The notes beneath the pieces were generated by a model. That model had not been told where the DNA came from and searched no databases. It saw only the letters and a list, made by a program, of their open reading frames with translations. A program made the translations under genes and the position numbers. Source: Nanobdellota archaeon (lineage in GTDB: Archaea; Nanobdellota; Nanobdellia; Pacearchaeales; GW2011-AR1). From it: a DNA stretch of 64,000 nucleotides. Below, piece after piece: positions 22,352-30,202 of this stretch (within the stretch, counting starts at the first letter, position 1; each line of letters begins with the position of its first letter). The stretch lies in NCBI GenBank assembly GCA_030647125.1, contig JAUSKC010000014.1, positions 1 through 64,000 of the forward strand, read 5' to 3'.

Positions 22352-22900
22352 ATGAAAGCAAAAATAAAGAATACTGAAGAGAATGTTATGAGAAAGATCT
22401 CAATTGAAAAAGTTGTTTTAAATGTTGGAGGAACTGCTGAGAATCTTGAAAAAGGCGTTCGATTATTAAAATATCTCATTAAGGAAAGAAAGCCAGCTAG
22501 GAAAAAGGCACGAAAAAGAATTCCTTCCCTTGGGGTAAGGCCTGGCTTGGAAGTCGGAACTGTTGTTACAATAAGAAAAGATAAAGAAGAACTTTTGAAA
22601 AGAATGTTAAACGCAGTGGATAACAAACTTAAAAGAAAACAAATCAGCAACAATAATTTTTCATTCGGGATAAAAGAATATATCGAAATTCCAGGGGTAG
22701 AATATCAGAGAGATATTGGAATTACAGGTCTTGATGTAACTGTTGTTTTCAAGCGAGCTGGTAGAAGAGTTAGGCTTAAGAAGATAAAATCAGGAAGAAT
22801 ACCTGAGAAACAGATGATAAAACCTAAAGAAATAATTAAATTTATGGAAGAGAATTTCGGAACAAGATTCACAGGCAAAGTCAGGGAGGATAAAGAATAA
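22352..22900 (+). CDS. rpl5: Ribosomal protein uL5
   Basis: L5 binds 5S rRNA and contacts the P-site tRNA. The 182-residue protein shows ISIEKVVLNVGGTAENLEKGVRLLKYLIKERKPARKKARKRIPSLGVRPGLEVG and YIEIPGVEYQRDIGITGLDVTVVFKRAGRRVRLKK, conserved in archaea. The first nine residues (up to the Met in ENVMRKI) may be dispensable. It is followed by the second mini-ORF cassette, one base after its stop. Confidence 0.95.
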   Translation: MKAKIKNTEENVMRKISIEKVVLNVGGTAENLEKGVRLLKYLIKERKPARKKARKRIPSLGVRPGLEVGTVVTIRKDKEELLKRMLNAVDNKLKRKQISNNNFSFGIKEYIEIPGVEYQRDIGITGLDVTVVFKRAGRRVRLKKIKSGRIPEKQMIKPKEIIKFMEENFGTRFTGKVREDKE

Positions 22901-22901
22901 A

Positions 22902-22955
22902 ATGACAGAAACAAGTTTCAGCACAAATAAAAATTTAGGGGGTGAATTTTCATAA
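22902..22955 (+). CDS. 17-residue mini-ORF leading S14 (cassette copy B)
   Basis: Encodes MTETSFSTNKNLGGEFS. It begins one base after the L5 stop and ends in a TAATG overlap with S14. The DNA is nearly the same as the unit before S19, but a 2-nt deletion and a later 2-nt insertion shift the middle reading frame, so only the ends of the peptide agree while the length (54 nt) and both junction frames are kept. It holds AGGGGGTGA before the S14 start, a good ribosome-binding site. Confidence 0.5.
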   Translation: MTETSFSTNKNLGGEFS

Positions 22956-23185
22956 TGGGAGCATCAAATTGGAAAAAGATAACAAAGCAATTGAAGAACA
23001 AACCAGCGAAGCTGCAACGTTTTTTGAAGCATAACAAGCCAAAAGAACGAACTACTGGAAAAGCAAGGATGAGATGTGAAAGAACAGACCAGTTCGGCGG
23101 ACACATAAAAAGTTATGGTTTGAATTATTGCAGACAAGCATTCAGAGAAATTGCGGAGGAAATCGGATTTAAAAAATACAACTAA
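22955..23185 (+). CDS. rps14: Ribosomal protein uS14, half-lost zinc site
   Basis: S14 sits in the small-subunit head. The C-terminal part YGLNYCRQAFREIAEEIGFKKY is diagnostic. The zinc form carries two CxxC pairs; here only the first cysteine of each pair remains (Cys41 in CERT and Cys59 in CRQA), with Thr44 and Ala62 in place of the partners, so tight zinc binding is doubtful. At 76 residues it is longer than the usual ~55 because of a basic N-terminal extension. The start is coupled (TAATG) to the upstream mini-ORF. Confidence 0.93.
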   Translation: MGASNWKKITKQLKNKPAKLQRFLKHNKPKERTTGKARMRCERTDQFGGHIKSYGLNYCRQAFREIAEEIGFKKYN

Positions 23186-23186
23186 A

Positions 23187-23567
23187 ATGTCACAAGATAC
23201 AGTAGCAGACGGACTGAACATGATTGCAAATGCGAAGCGCGCAGGAAAGGAGAAAGTTGTAATTGGAAGAATATCAAATCTTTTAATTGAAATACTAAAA
23301 ATTATGAAACAAAAAGGCGCGATAAAAAAATACAAAATTGACAGCAAAGAAAAGTCAGTTGAGATTACTATAGACAAAATGTCGACGTGCAAAGCGATAA
23401 AGCCGCGCTTTACAATTCAAATTTCACAAATTGAAAAATACCAAAGAAGATACTTGCCTGCAAGAGATATTGGAACTTTAATTATATCAACAAACAAAGG
23501 ACTAGTAACTCACGAAGAAGCACTAACTGAAAATATTGGAGGATGTTTAATAGCATATTTCTACTGA
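23187..23567 (+). CDS. rps8: Ribosomal protein uS8
   Basis: S8 organises the central domain of 16S rRNA. From the ATG just after the S14 stop the protein has 126 residues: DTVADGLNMIANAKRAGKEKVVIGRISNLLIEILKIMKQKGAIKKYKI and the C-terminal PARDIGTLIISTNKGLVTHEEALTENIGGCLIAYFY, standard for archaea. The frame is open 12 codons upstream inside S14, but the downstream ATG matches homologues. Its TGA overlaps the L6 ATG. Confidence 0.96.
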   Translation: MSQDTVADGLNMIANAKRAGKEKVVIGRISNLLIEILKIMKQKGAIKKYKIDSKEKSVEITIDKMSTCKAIKPRFTIQISQIEKYQRRYLPARDIGTLIISTNKGLVTHEEALTENIGGCLIAYFY

Positions 23568-24109
23568 TGAAAAAATCATTAACCAAAGAAACGAAAATCC
23601 CTGAAGGTGTTGAAATAAAAGTACATGGGGATATAATAATTGTAAAAGGACGTGAAGGAGAATTAAAAAGAAAATTTGATTTAGGAAAGATAAAAGCGGA
23701 AGTTAAAGACAATAAAATTATTTTGAAAGATGAAACAGCTTCTAAAAAAGAGAAAAAGATAATGAATACTGTTTCAGCTCATTTGAAAAATATGATTATA
23801 GGAGTCAAGGAAAAGTATGAATATAAATTGAAAGTTTGCTCAAGCCATTTTCCAATAGGAGTTGACGTTCAAGGCCGTAACGTCTCAATTAAAAATTTCC
23901 TTGGAGAGAAAATCCCACGAAAAACCAAGCTTCCTGAAGGTGTTGAAGCAAAAGTTAACAAGGAATTTATTATTATAACCTCATGCGACAAAGAACTTGC
24001 TGGGCAGGCGGCTTCTAAGTTTGAAGAAGTTACAAAGATAAAAGATAGAGACAGAAGAATTTTCCAAGACGGAATTTTTATGATTACTAAAGCTGGGAGA
24101 GAAATATGA
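23567..24109 (+). CDS. rpl6: Ribosomal protein uL6
   Basis: L6 lies near the factor-binding site and contacts the sarcin-ricin loop. From the ATG overlapping the S8 stop (TGATG) the protein has 180 residues with two homologous domains: KIPEGVEIKVHGDIIIVKGREGELKRKFD and GEKIPRKTKLPEGVEAKVNKEFIIITSCDKELAGQAASKFEEVTKIKDRDRRIFQDGIFM. The extra upstream Met in the same frame lies inside S8 and is less likely. Confidence 0.96.
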   Translation: MKKSLTKETKIPEGVEIKVHGDIIIVKGREGELKRKFDLGKIKAEVKDNKIILKDETASKKEKKIMNTVSAHLKNMIIGVKEKYEYKLKVCSSHFPIGVDVQGRNVSIKNFLGEKIPRKTKLPEGVEAKVNKEFIIITSCDKELAGQAASKFEEVTKIKDRDRRIFQDGIFMITKAGREI

Positions 24110-24564
24110 AATTCCTAAGACGAGCATGGCAGAATACTTCTGCTACTGGAAGAGGAAGAAAAAAGAAACAAGTTTGGAGAAGACCTACTGGAAGACATAA
24201 TAAAATGAGAGATAATAAAAGAGGAAAACCAGCTACGGTAAATGTTGGATACCGAAGCGACAAGAAATTCAGAGAAAAGATAAATGAACAAAATTCTATT
24301 CAGATAAATAACTTAAAAGATCTTGAAAAAGCAGGAAAAGATCAAATTCTTGTAATAGGAAAAATCGGCAAAAAGAAAAAACTTGAGATTTTAAAGAAGG
24401 TAAAAGAAAAGGGGTTACAGATCTTTAATGTTAATTCAAACAAATTTATTAAAAAACATGCAAGAAAAATGGAAAGGAAAAATAAAACAAAGAAGACAGA
24501 TGAGAAAAACATCAAAGATGTTTTAAAGAAAGACGAAGTAAAAGATAGTGGAGAGAAGAAATGA
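24106..24564 (+). CDS. rpl32e: Ribosomal protein eL32
   Basis: Archaeal/eukaryotic large-subunit protein. The 152-residue protein shows FLRRAWQNTSATGRGRKKKQVWRRPTGRHNKMRDNKRGKPATVNVGYRS and GYRSDKKF, typical of L32e. It ends in an unusual Lys/Glu tail with EKNIKDVLKKDEVKD, related to stretches in L24 and L18. ATGA overlaps link it to L6 and to L19e. Confidence 0.93.
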   Translation: MKFLRRAWQNTSATGRGRKKKQVWRRPTGRHNKMRDNKRGKPATVNVGYRSDKKFREKINEQNSIQINNLKDLEKAGKDQILVIGKIGKKKKLEILKKVKEKGLQIFNVNSNKFIKKHARKMERKNKTKKTDEKNIKDVLKKDEVKDSGEKK

Positions 24565-24962
24565 ATTTAGGTAAGAAAAAGGCGCTAGCTGCAAGGACTT
24601 TGAAAGTTGGAAAAGACAGAATTGTATTCATAGAAGCACGTTTGCAAGAGATTAAAGAAGCCATAACAAAACAAGATATAAGGGATTTAGTAAAGTCCGG
24701 CGCAATAGTCATAAAAAATGTCAAAGGAAGAAAAACAATTGTCAGAAGAAAAAGCAGAAGTCCGGGGAACGTAAGAAGAAAAAGAAGATCGAGAAAAAGG
24801 GATTACATAATCATGGTAAGAAAACTTAGAGGTCATGTAAAAGGACTTGAAGAACAAGGGAAGATTTCACGAGATGAAACAAAAAACATGAGGAAAAAAA
24901 TAAGAAATAAATTTTTCAGAAGCAAGGCACACTTAAAAGAACATATTGGAGGGTTAAAATAA
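24561..24962 (+). CDS. rpl19e: Ribosomal protein eL19
   Basis: L19e is mostly helical and forms an inter-subunit bridge. The 133-residue protein has LGKKKALAARTLKVGKDRIVFIEARLQEIKEAITKQDIRDLVKSGAIVIKNVKGRK and the helical C-terminus KLRGHVKGLEEQGKISRDETKNMRKKIRNKFFRSKAHLKEHI. Slightly shorter than the usual ~150. Coupled to L32e by an ATGA overlap. Confidence 0.95.
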   Translation: MNLGKKKALAARTLKVGKDRIVFIEARLQEIKEAITKQDIRDLVKSGAIVIKNVKGRKTIVRRKSRSPGNVRRKRRSRKRDYIIMVRKLRGHVKGLEEQGKISRDETKNMRKKIRNKFFRSKAHLKEHIGGLK

Positions 24963-24963
24963 A

Positions 24964-25491
24964 ATGCAGCGCGCAGGAGTAAAAACACAGAAGAGAAGGA
25001 GAAGAGAAAACAAAACAGATTACAAAAAAAGAATTAATTTGCTTAAAGGAGAAAAGCCAAGAATTGTTTTCAGAAAGACAAACAGATATATTATAAGCCA
25101 GTACGTTACAAGTAAAGAGGCGCAAGACAAAGTTGAATTCACAATAACGTCAAAAGAATTGTTAAGACACGGATGGCCAGAAAAAGCATCTGGAGGTCTT
25201 AAGTCCTTAACAGCATCTTATTTAACAGGCTTTTTAACAGGAATTAAAATTAAAAAAGAAAAGAAAAACACCTCAGATGTTTTAAAGAAAGAAACGCCTA
25301 TTGTAGATTTGGGAATGATAAGAACATTACATGGAACAAAGGTTTTTGCATTTATCAAGGGCTTAATAGACGCTGGAGTTGCAATTCCATGCAAGAAAGA
25401 TGCCTTTCCTAGTGAAGAAAGATTAAACGGCGAGCATATGAAAAATAAAGTTAATATCAAGGAAATTAAAATGAAATTGGAAAAAATATAA
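24964..25491 (+). CDS. rpl18: Ribosomal protein uL18 with an inserted KNTSDVLKKE loop
   Basis: L18 carries 5S rRNA. The 175-residue protein shows DYKKRINLLKGEKPRIVFRKTNRYIISQYV and VDLGMIRTLHGTKVFAFIKGLIDAGVAIPCKKDAFPSEERLNGEHM. Between them, where archaeal L18 has a short KG(I)-type turn, there is an extra charged loop with KKNTSDVLKKETP, related to the tail motifs of L24 and L32e. Confidence 0.95.
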   Translation: MQRAGVKTQKRRRRENKTDYKKRINLLKGEKPRIVFRKTNRYIISQYVTSKEAQDKVEFTITSKELLRHGWPEKASGGLKSLTASYLTGFLTGIKIKKEKKNTSDVLKKETPIVDLGMIRTLHGTKVFAFIKGLIDAGVAIPCKKDAFPSEERLNGEHMKNKVNIKEIKMKLEKI

Positions 25492-25492
25492 A

Positions 25493-26362
25493 ATGGCTGC
25501 AAAAAAAATGGTAGAAGAACGTGAAGACGAGTATGCTGAAGAAGCACTAGAAGAAGAAATTGAAGGTGAATTAAAAGAAACAGAAGCTATGCTTAATGAA
25601 GAAGAACTCAAAGAAGAAAAAGAAACAGCAAAAGCCAAAGAAAAGGAAATAAAAAGAAGAGAAGAACAAGACAAGGAAGACGAGACACGAAAGCGAAGAG
25701 GAGAAAAGACAAAAAGTGAAGTTCTTTCTGATTGGGTTCCAAAAACAAAACTTGGAAAAGAAGTAAAGGAAGGAAAAATAAAAAATATTGATGAGATAAT
25801 TGAAAATAAAAGAAAGATTCTTGAGCCGGAAATTGTTGATTCTTTGATTAATCTTAAGAATGATTTAATTTCTATAGGTCAGAGTAAAGGTAAATTTGGT
25901 GGAGGAAAAAGAAGAGCTTGGAGACAGACGCAAAGAAAAACAAAAGAAGGAAACATACCTACATTTTCAACAATGGCAGTTATAGGAGATGAAAAAGGAC
26001 ATGTTGGAATAGGTATGGGAAAAGCAACAGAAACCCTTCCTGCAAGGGACAAAGCGACAAGACAAGCAAAATTAAATTTAATAAAAGTAACTCTTGGCGA
26101 CGGAAGTTTTGATTCAACAGGCGGAAATAAAACAAGCATCCCATCAAAGGTTATTGGTAAATCAGGAAGTGTTAAAGTAACTTTAATTCCGGCTGCGCCA
26201 GGAACGGGTTTGATTGTTTCAAAAGAATTAAAAAAGATTTTAATTTTGGCAGGAATAAAAGATATTTACGGAAGGACAGACGGACAGAATAGGACTTCTT
26301 TCAATTCTGCAAAAGCATGCATAGAGGCGCTTAAAAAAACAAACAGTGAGGTTTACAAATGA
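25493..26362 (+). CDS. rps5: Ribosomal protein uS5 with long acidic/charged N-terminus
   Basis: S5 helps unwind mRNA at the entry and secures decoding fidelity. The 289-residue protein has its core from about residue 80 (DWVPKTKLGKEVKEGKIKNIDEI; GGGKRRAWRQTQRKTKEGNIPTFSTMAVIGDEKGHVGIGMGKATET; PAAPGTGLIVSKELKKILILAGIKDIYGRTDG). The first ~75 residues are an unusual coiled, Glu/Lys-rich extension, which makes it 60-80 residues longer than usual. ATGA overlap with L30. Confidence 0.95.
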   Translation: MAAKKMVEEREDEYAEEALEEEIEGELKETEAMLNEEELKEEKETAKAKEKEIKRREEQDKEDETRKRRGEKTKSEVLSDWVPKTKLGKEVKEGKIKNIDEIIENKRKILEPEIVDSLINLKNDLISIGQSKGKFGGGKRRAWRQTQRKTKEGNIPTFSTMAVIGDEKGHVGIGMGKATETLPARDKATRQAKLNLIKVTLGDGSFDSTGGNKTSIPSKVIGKSGSVKVTLIPAAPGTGLIVSKELKKILILAGIKDIYGRTDGQNRTSFNSAKACIEALKKTNSEVYK

Positions 26363-26787
26363 CAATAGTAATAATAAGAATTCGTGGGCAAGTTGGACTT
26401 GATAAGAAAATAAAAGAAACATTGAATAGATTGAGAATAAGAAGAAAATACTCATGTGTAATTATTGATGAAAATAAAAAAGAAATTTTTGGGATGTTGG
26501 AAAAGATTAGAAATTTTGTTGCTTACGGAAATATCGACGACAAAACACTTGGAGAATTAATTGAGAAAAGGGCGCAACCAATAGAAAAGAAGAAAAAAGT
26601 TGATGTTAAAAATATCTTGGAAGGAATAAAGAAAGGAGAAAAATATGATAAGTTAGGAATAAAGCCATTTTTCAGATTACATCCGCCACGAGGTGGAATT
26701 GATTCAAAAATTCATTTCGGAAAAGGAAAGGGCGTCTTGGGGGATAATAAAGAAAAAATAAATGAGTTAATTAGGAGAATGTTATAA
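26359..26787 (+). CDS. rpl30: Ribosomal protein uL30
   Basis: The 142-residue archaeal-length protein begins TIVIIRIRGQVGLDKKIKETLNRLRIRRKYSCVII and ends with the long-form signature GIKPFFRLHPPRGGIDSKIHFGKGKGVLGDN. It overlaps S5 by four bases and shares a base with the L15 start (TAATG). Confidence 0.95.
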   Translation: MTIVIIRIRGQVGLDKKIKETLNRLRIRRKYSCVIIDENKKEIFGMLEKIRNFVAYGNIDDKTLGELIEKRAQPIEKKKKVDVKNILEGIKKGEKYDKLGIKPFFRLHPPRGGIDSKIHFGKGKGVLGDNKEKINELIRRML

Positions 26788-27257
26788 TGCCATTAAGAAA
26801 AACAAAAAAACGAAGAAAATATTCGAGAATGCACGGACATAATATGGGAACTGCAGGATGGGGCTCGAGAAAGCAACACAGAAGTTCGGGGAACAGAGGA
26901 GGAAAGGGAATGTCCGGTACTGGAAAGAGAGCAGACCATAAAAAAAGTTTGATTCTGAAACTTTACGGGCATGGATATTTTGGAAAACAAGGAATTACAT
27001 CAAAGAAGACTCAAAGAGATAAAAGAAAAAGGATAAATCTAAACACAATACAATCAAATCTTCAAGGTTATATTAAAAAAGGTCTTGCAAAAAAAGTAGG
27101 AGATAGATATGAGATTAATCTTGAATTGTATAAAATCTTAAGTGGAGAAGTTAAAGAAAAGTTAATTATAAAAGCTAAGGAAGCATCGCAAGGTGCAATG
27201 AACGCAATTAAAAAAGCCGGTGGAGAAATTCAACTTTCAAAAACGAAAGGAGAATAA
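26787..27257 (+). CDS. rpl15: Ribosomal protein uL15
   Basis: The 156-residue protein starts PLRKTKKRRKYSRMHGHNMGTAGWGSRKQHRSSGNRGGKGMSGTGKRADHKKS, the extended Gly/Arg-rich rRNA-binding arm of L15, followed by a compact C-terminal domain. Somewhat longer arm and standard core. Coupled to L30 (TAATG). SecY follows after ten bases. Confidence 0.96.
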   Translation: MPLRKTKKRRKYSRMHGHNMGTAGWGSRKQHRSSGNRGGKGMSGTGKRADHKKSLILKLYGHGYFGKQGITSKKTQRDKRKRINLNTIQSNLQGYIKKGLAKKVGDRYEINLELYKILSGEVKEKLIIKAKEASQGAMNAIKKAGGEIQLSKTKGE

Positions 27258-27267
27258 CTCAAAACAT

Positions 27268-28728
27268 ATGGCAAATACAAGAAGCATATTTCAGTTTATT
27301 CCTGAAGTAAGAAAGCCAGAAGAAAAAAAACTTGACTTTAACACAAAGGTTAAATGGACAATTATTATTCTTATTTCATTTTTTATTCTTGCAAATATAT
27401 CTTTGTATGGATTAACAAATAATGCACTCCAAAGATTTCAATACCTTGCAATAATTTTAGGAACTGATTTTGGTTCGATTATTTCTCTTGGTGTTGGTCC
27501 AATTGTTATGGCTTCTATTATATTGCAGTTGTTAGTCGGTTCAGAGATTATAAGGATAGATACAACAACAGAAGAGGGAAAGAAATTCTTCCAAGGAACT
27601 CAGAAAATTCTTGTTTTCTTCTTTATTGTTTTTGAAGCAATGATTTATGTTTTCATGCAAGGACTTCAGGCCGCGCCCGGATTAGCATGGCTTGTTATTT
27701 TTCAATTAATCCTTGGGGGCTTGGCAATATTCTATATGGATGATTTGTGTAATAAGTGGGGACTTGGTTCGGGAGTTAGTTTATTCATCGCTGCGGGGGT
27801 CTCATGGAGAATTATTTCGAGCGCGTTCCAATTTTTGACACAGCAAGGAAGCAATTGTTTGCTTGACTTTGGAAACACCCCTTGCCCAGGAAAAGTTTTA
27901 GTTTTAGTGCAATCAATAATTAATCGTTATCCTATTGAATTTTTCTCTGCATTAATCGCATTAATCTCAACGGTAATAGTATTTTTGGGAGTTGTTTGGG
28001 CGCAAAGCTTGAAAGTTGAAATTCCGCTTTCGTTCGGCAAATTCAGAGGATATCAAATAAAATGGCCTTTAGCTTTCTTCTATGCATCAGTTATTCCAGT
28101 TATTTTAACTGCAGCTTTAATTGCAAACCTCCAATTGTTTGGCGGCTTGATAGAAAATGTTGCTGCTCCGTGTATTTCAGGTCCTTCTGATTTGTGTGTT
28201 GGAGGAGCTAAATGGGCGTACTATGGAACAGAAGCGTTGGGGCATTTTTCACAAGGGCAGCCTATTATTGGAAATGGTTTGAATTTGGCCTTTTGGTTTG
28301 GCTCTACAAATATAGTTGATTTATTTATACGTGGAGGATTCCTTCCAGTTTATCTTATTCAAGGTTTGACCCATATAATATTTTTTATGTTATTATCAAT
28401 GATATTCGCGATTTTTTGGGTTAAGACAGCTGGAATGGATGCAAAAAGCCAGGCGGGAAAAATTGCAGCGTCGGGATTGCAAGTTTCTGGATTTAGACAA
28501 GATATAAGAGTTTTGGAAAGTATTTTAGATAGGTATATTATGCCTTTGACAGTCATGGGCGGTTTAGCGATTGGATTTTTAGCGGCAATAACAGATTTAG
28601 TTGGGGCTTTGGTTTCAGGAACTGCAATTTTATTAGTTATAATGATTACATTCCAATTCTATCAAAGCATAGCACAGCAGCACGCAGTTGATATGAATCC
28701 TGCAATGAGAAAGTTCATGGGGCAGTAA
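27268..28728 (+). CDS. secY: Protein translocase channel SecY (Sec61 alpha)
   Basis: The 486-residue protein has ten hydrophobic segments and SecY hallmarks such as ANISLYGLTNNALQRFQYLAIILGTDFGSIISLGVGPIVMASIILQLLVGS (plug and second helix region) and GFRQDIRVLESILDRYIMPLTVMGGLAIGFLAAITDLVGAL near the end. The ATG chosen begins MANTRSIFQFIPEV, as in homologues; an in-frame ATG 16 codons upstream inside L15 is less likely. An AAAGGAG lies about 14 nt before the start. A long external loop between helices 5-8 contains Cys residues. Confidence 0.96.
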   Translation: MANTRSIFQFIPEVRKPEEKKLDFNTKVKWTIIILISFFILANISLYGLTNNALQRFQYLAIILGTDFGSIISLGVGPIVMASIILQLLVGSEIIRIDTTTEEGKKFFQGTQKILVFFFIVFEAMIYVFMQGLQAAPGLAWLVIFQLILGGLAIFYMDDLCNKWGLGSGVSLFIAAGVSWRIISSAFQFLTQQGSNCLLDFGNTPCPGKVLVLVQSIINRYPIEFFSALIALISTVIVFLGVVWAQSLKVEIPLSFGKFRGYQIKWPLAFFYASVIPVILTAALIANLQLFGGLIENVAAPCISGPSDLCVGGAKWAYYGTEALGHFSQGQPIIGNGLNLAFWFGSTNIVDLFIRGGFLPVYLIQGLTHIIFFMLLSMIFAIFWVKTAGMDAKSQAGKIAASGLQVSGFRQDIRVLESILDRYIMPLTVMGGLAIGFLAAITDLVGALVSGTAILLVIMITFQFYQSIAQQHAVDMNPAMRKFMGQ

Positions 28729-28764
28729 AGGATAATTTAAAAACAAGATTTCTCTTTTTTAGTT

Positions 28765-29313
28765 ATGGAAAAGAGTGGTAGTATGCATAAGTTTTTCTTT
28801 GTAATGAGTATCTTAATGGTTATTTCTTTAGTAATCGCTTTTATGTGGGATTCTCTTCCAGTTGTTAAAGATTCTGTGCATTCCGTTCTTAATCCGACGG
28901 CGGGAAGGCTACTTGATTGGAATTTAACTTGGGGGATGTTTATTATCATTTTTTTAATTGCAGTAATTACAACGTTTATTCAAAAGTATTCTACTGACCA
29001 AGAGACATTGAGACAGCTGAAAAAAGAACAAAAAGAAATGCAGGTAGAAATGAAGAAATTCAAGGACAATCCTGCTAAAGTTATGGAAATGCAAAAAGCG
29101 GCTTTGCCTGCGTCTATGAAAATCATGGAATTAAGCATGCGCTCGGCATTTTATACAATTATCCCATTCATACTTTTATTCAGATGGTTTATGGATTATT
29201 TTACTGATGCAGGGAATCCACACTTCTTTGGATTTTTCAGCTGGTTTTGGTTCTATTTAATTTTTGTTATAATCTTCAGCAGCATTCTTAGAAAAGTTTT
29301 TAATGTTGCGTGA
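28765..29313 (+). CDS. YidC/Oxa1/EMC3-family membrane insertase (DUF106)
   Basis: The 182-residue protein has three predicted transmembrane helices, a cytoplasmic coiled segment between the first pair and the third (QETLRQLKKEQKEMQVEMKKFKDNPAKVMEMQKAAL) and the positively charged groove typical of the archaeal DUF106 relatives of EMC3 and Get1. These insert membrane proteins, usually encoded beside secY, as here. A TTTAAAAA box centred 26 nt before the ATG suggests an independent leaderless transcript. Confidence 0.9.
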   Translation: MEKSGSMHKFFFVMSILMVISLVIAFMWDSLPVVKDSVHSVLNPTAGRLLDWNLTWGMFIIIFLIAVITTFIQKYSTDQETLRQLKKEQKEMQVEMKKFKDNPAKVMEMQKAALPASMKIMELSMRSAFYTIIPFILLFRWFMDYFTDAGNPHFFGFFSWFWFYLIFVIIFSSILRKVFNVA

Positions 29314-29371
29314 TGAAAGTATATTTTAGATTATAATAATTCTTATATATCTATAGTTTGAATAAAACTGA

Positions 29372-29758
29372 ATGACACTTAAGGTAGATTTAAGAAAAAT
29401 TTCTTTTGAAAGACCTTTGAATAGAGACAAGATAATAGGTCTGATGCAGTACCTTGTTCAAGAAAATGGAGGACGTTTATTTGAGAGACATCATTTTGAA
29501 GGCAGTATTAAAATGAAAGAAGGAAAGGTAGATGTTGGTGCTGAAAGATTTTACGGTAATTTTGGAGATTATGAAAAAGGAACAGAAATTCATTTTGTAC
29601 AAATCTATTCTAGAAATAGAGGTTTTTATGATGGTTTGGAGCTTAACGTAGGAAATCAAGATCACGTTCGAATAGTTCAGGAATTAAGAGTTCATGAATT
29701 AACAGATGAATATTTTGATAGACAACTTGATATCCTTGGATTAACCAAAAAGCATTAA
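29372..29758 (+). CDS. 128-residue protein, unknown function
   Basis: Not recognised. A soluble alpha/beta protein (MTLKVDLRKISFERPLNRDKIIGLMQYLV ... VDVGAERFYGNFGDYEKGTEIHFVQIYSRNRGFYDGLELNVG) with a helical charged C-terminus. A TATATA box centred 26 nt before the ATG supports it as a separate leaderless gene. Its position between the secY/EMC3 pair and prefoldin gives no clear functional hint. Confidence 0.65.
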   Translation: MTLKVDLRKISFERPLNRDKIIGLMQYLVQENGGRLFERHHFEGSIKMKEGKVDVGAERFYGNFGDYEKGTEIHFVQIYSRNRGFYDGLELNVGNQDHVRIVQELRVHELTDEYFDRQLDILGLTKKH

Positions 29759-29781
29759 AACCAATTCTTTTTAACTAAAAC

Positions 29782-30168
29782 ATGAAACAAGAAGAATTAG
29801 TTTACAAATACGGAATTTACGAACAGCAAATAAGACAATTACAAGAACAAATGCAAGCTGTTGAACAAGGTATTATGGATTTGGAAATGTTGGGCTCCGG
29901 TCTTGAAGAATTAAAGGGCGGCCAAGGAAAAGAAATTCTTGCTTCAATAGGAAGAGGAATATTTGTAAAATCAAAAATTATAGATGAGAAATTAACAGTA
30001 GATATTGGGGGAGGCAATTTTGTCAAGAAGAATATTGATGAAACCAAGCAAATTCTTAATAAACAAATAGAGAAATTGGAAAATGTTAAAAAAGAACTTA
30101 ACAACGCAATGGAAAACATGAGTGAAGAACTGGAAAAATTAATGAAAGAAGTTAATATTTCAGACTAA
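29782..30168 (+). CDS. pfdA: Prefoldin alpha subunit
   Basis: Prefoldin is a jellyfish-shaped hexamer that passes unfolded chains to the thermosome. The 128-residue protein has N- and C-terminal coiled coils (YGIYEQQIRQLQEQMQAVEQGIMDLEMLGSGLEEL and DETKQILNKQIEKLENVKKELNNAMENMSEELEKLM) around the central beta hairpin (ILASIGRGIFVKSKIIDEKLTVDIGGGNFVKKN) characteristic of the alpha subunit. A TTAAAA box about 26 nt upstream fits a leaderless start. The beta subunit is not in the window. Confidence 0.93.
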   Translation: MKQEELVYKYGIYEQQIRQLQEQMQAVEQGIMDLEMLGSGLEELKGGQGKEILASIGRGIFVKSKIIDEKLTVDIGGGNFVKKNIDETKQILNKQIEKLENVKKELNNAMENMSEELEKLMKEVNISD

Positions 30169-30202
30169 GAAACTTTAAAAAGTAATTTTGTTTTCCGTGA
30201 AT

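Noticed and set aside
26359-26787. KNILEGIKKGEK in L30 as a fourth copy of the L24/L32e/L18 motif
   Set aside because: It is part of the ordinary L30 fold and lacks the VLK[KE][ED] end.
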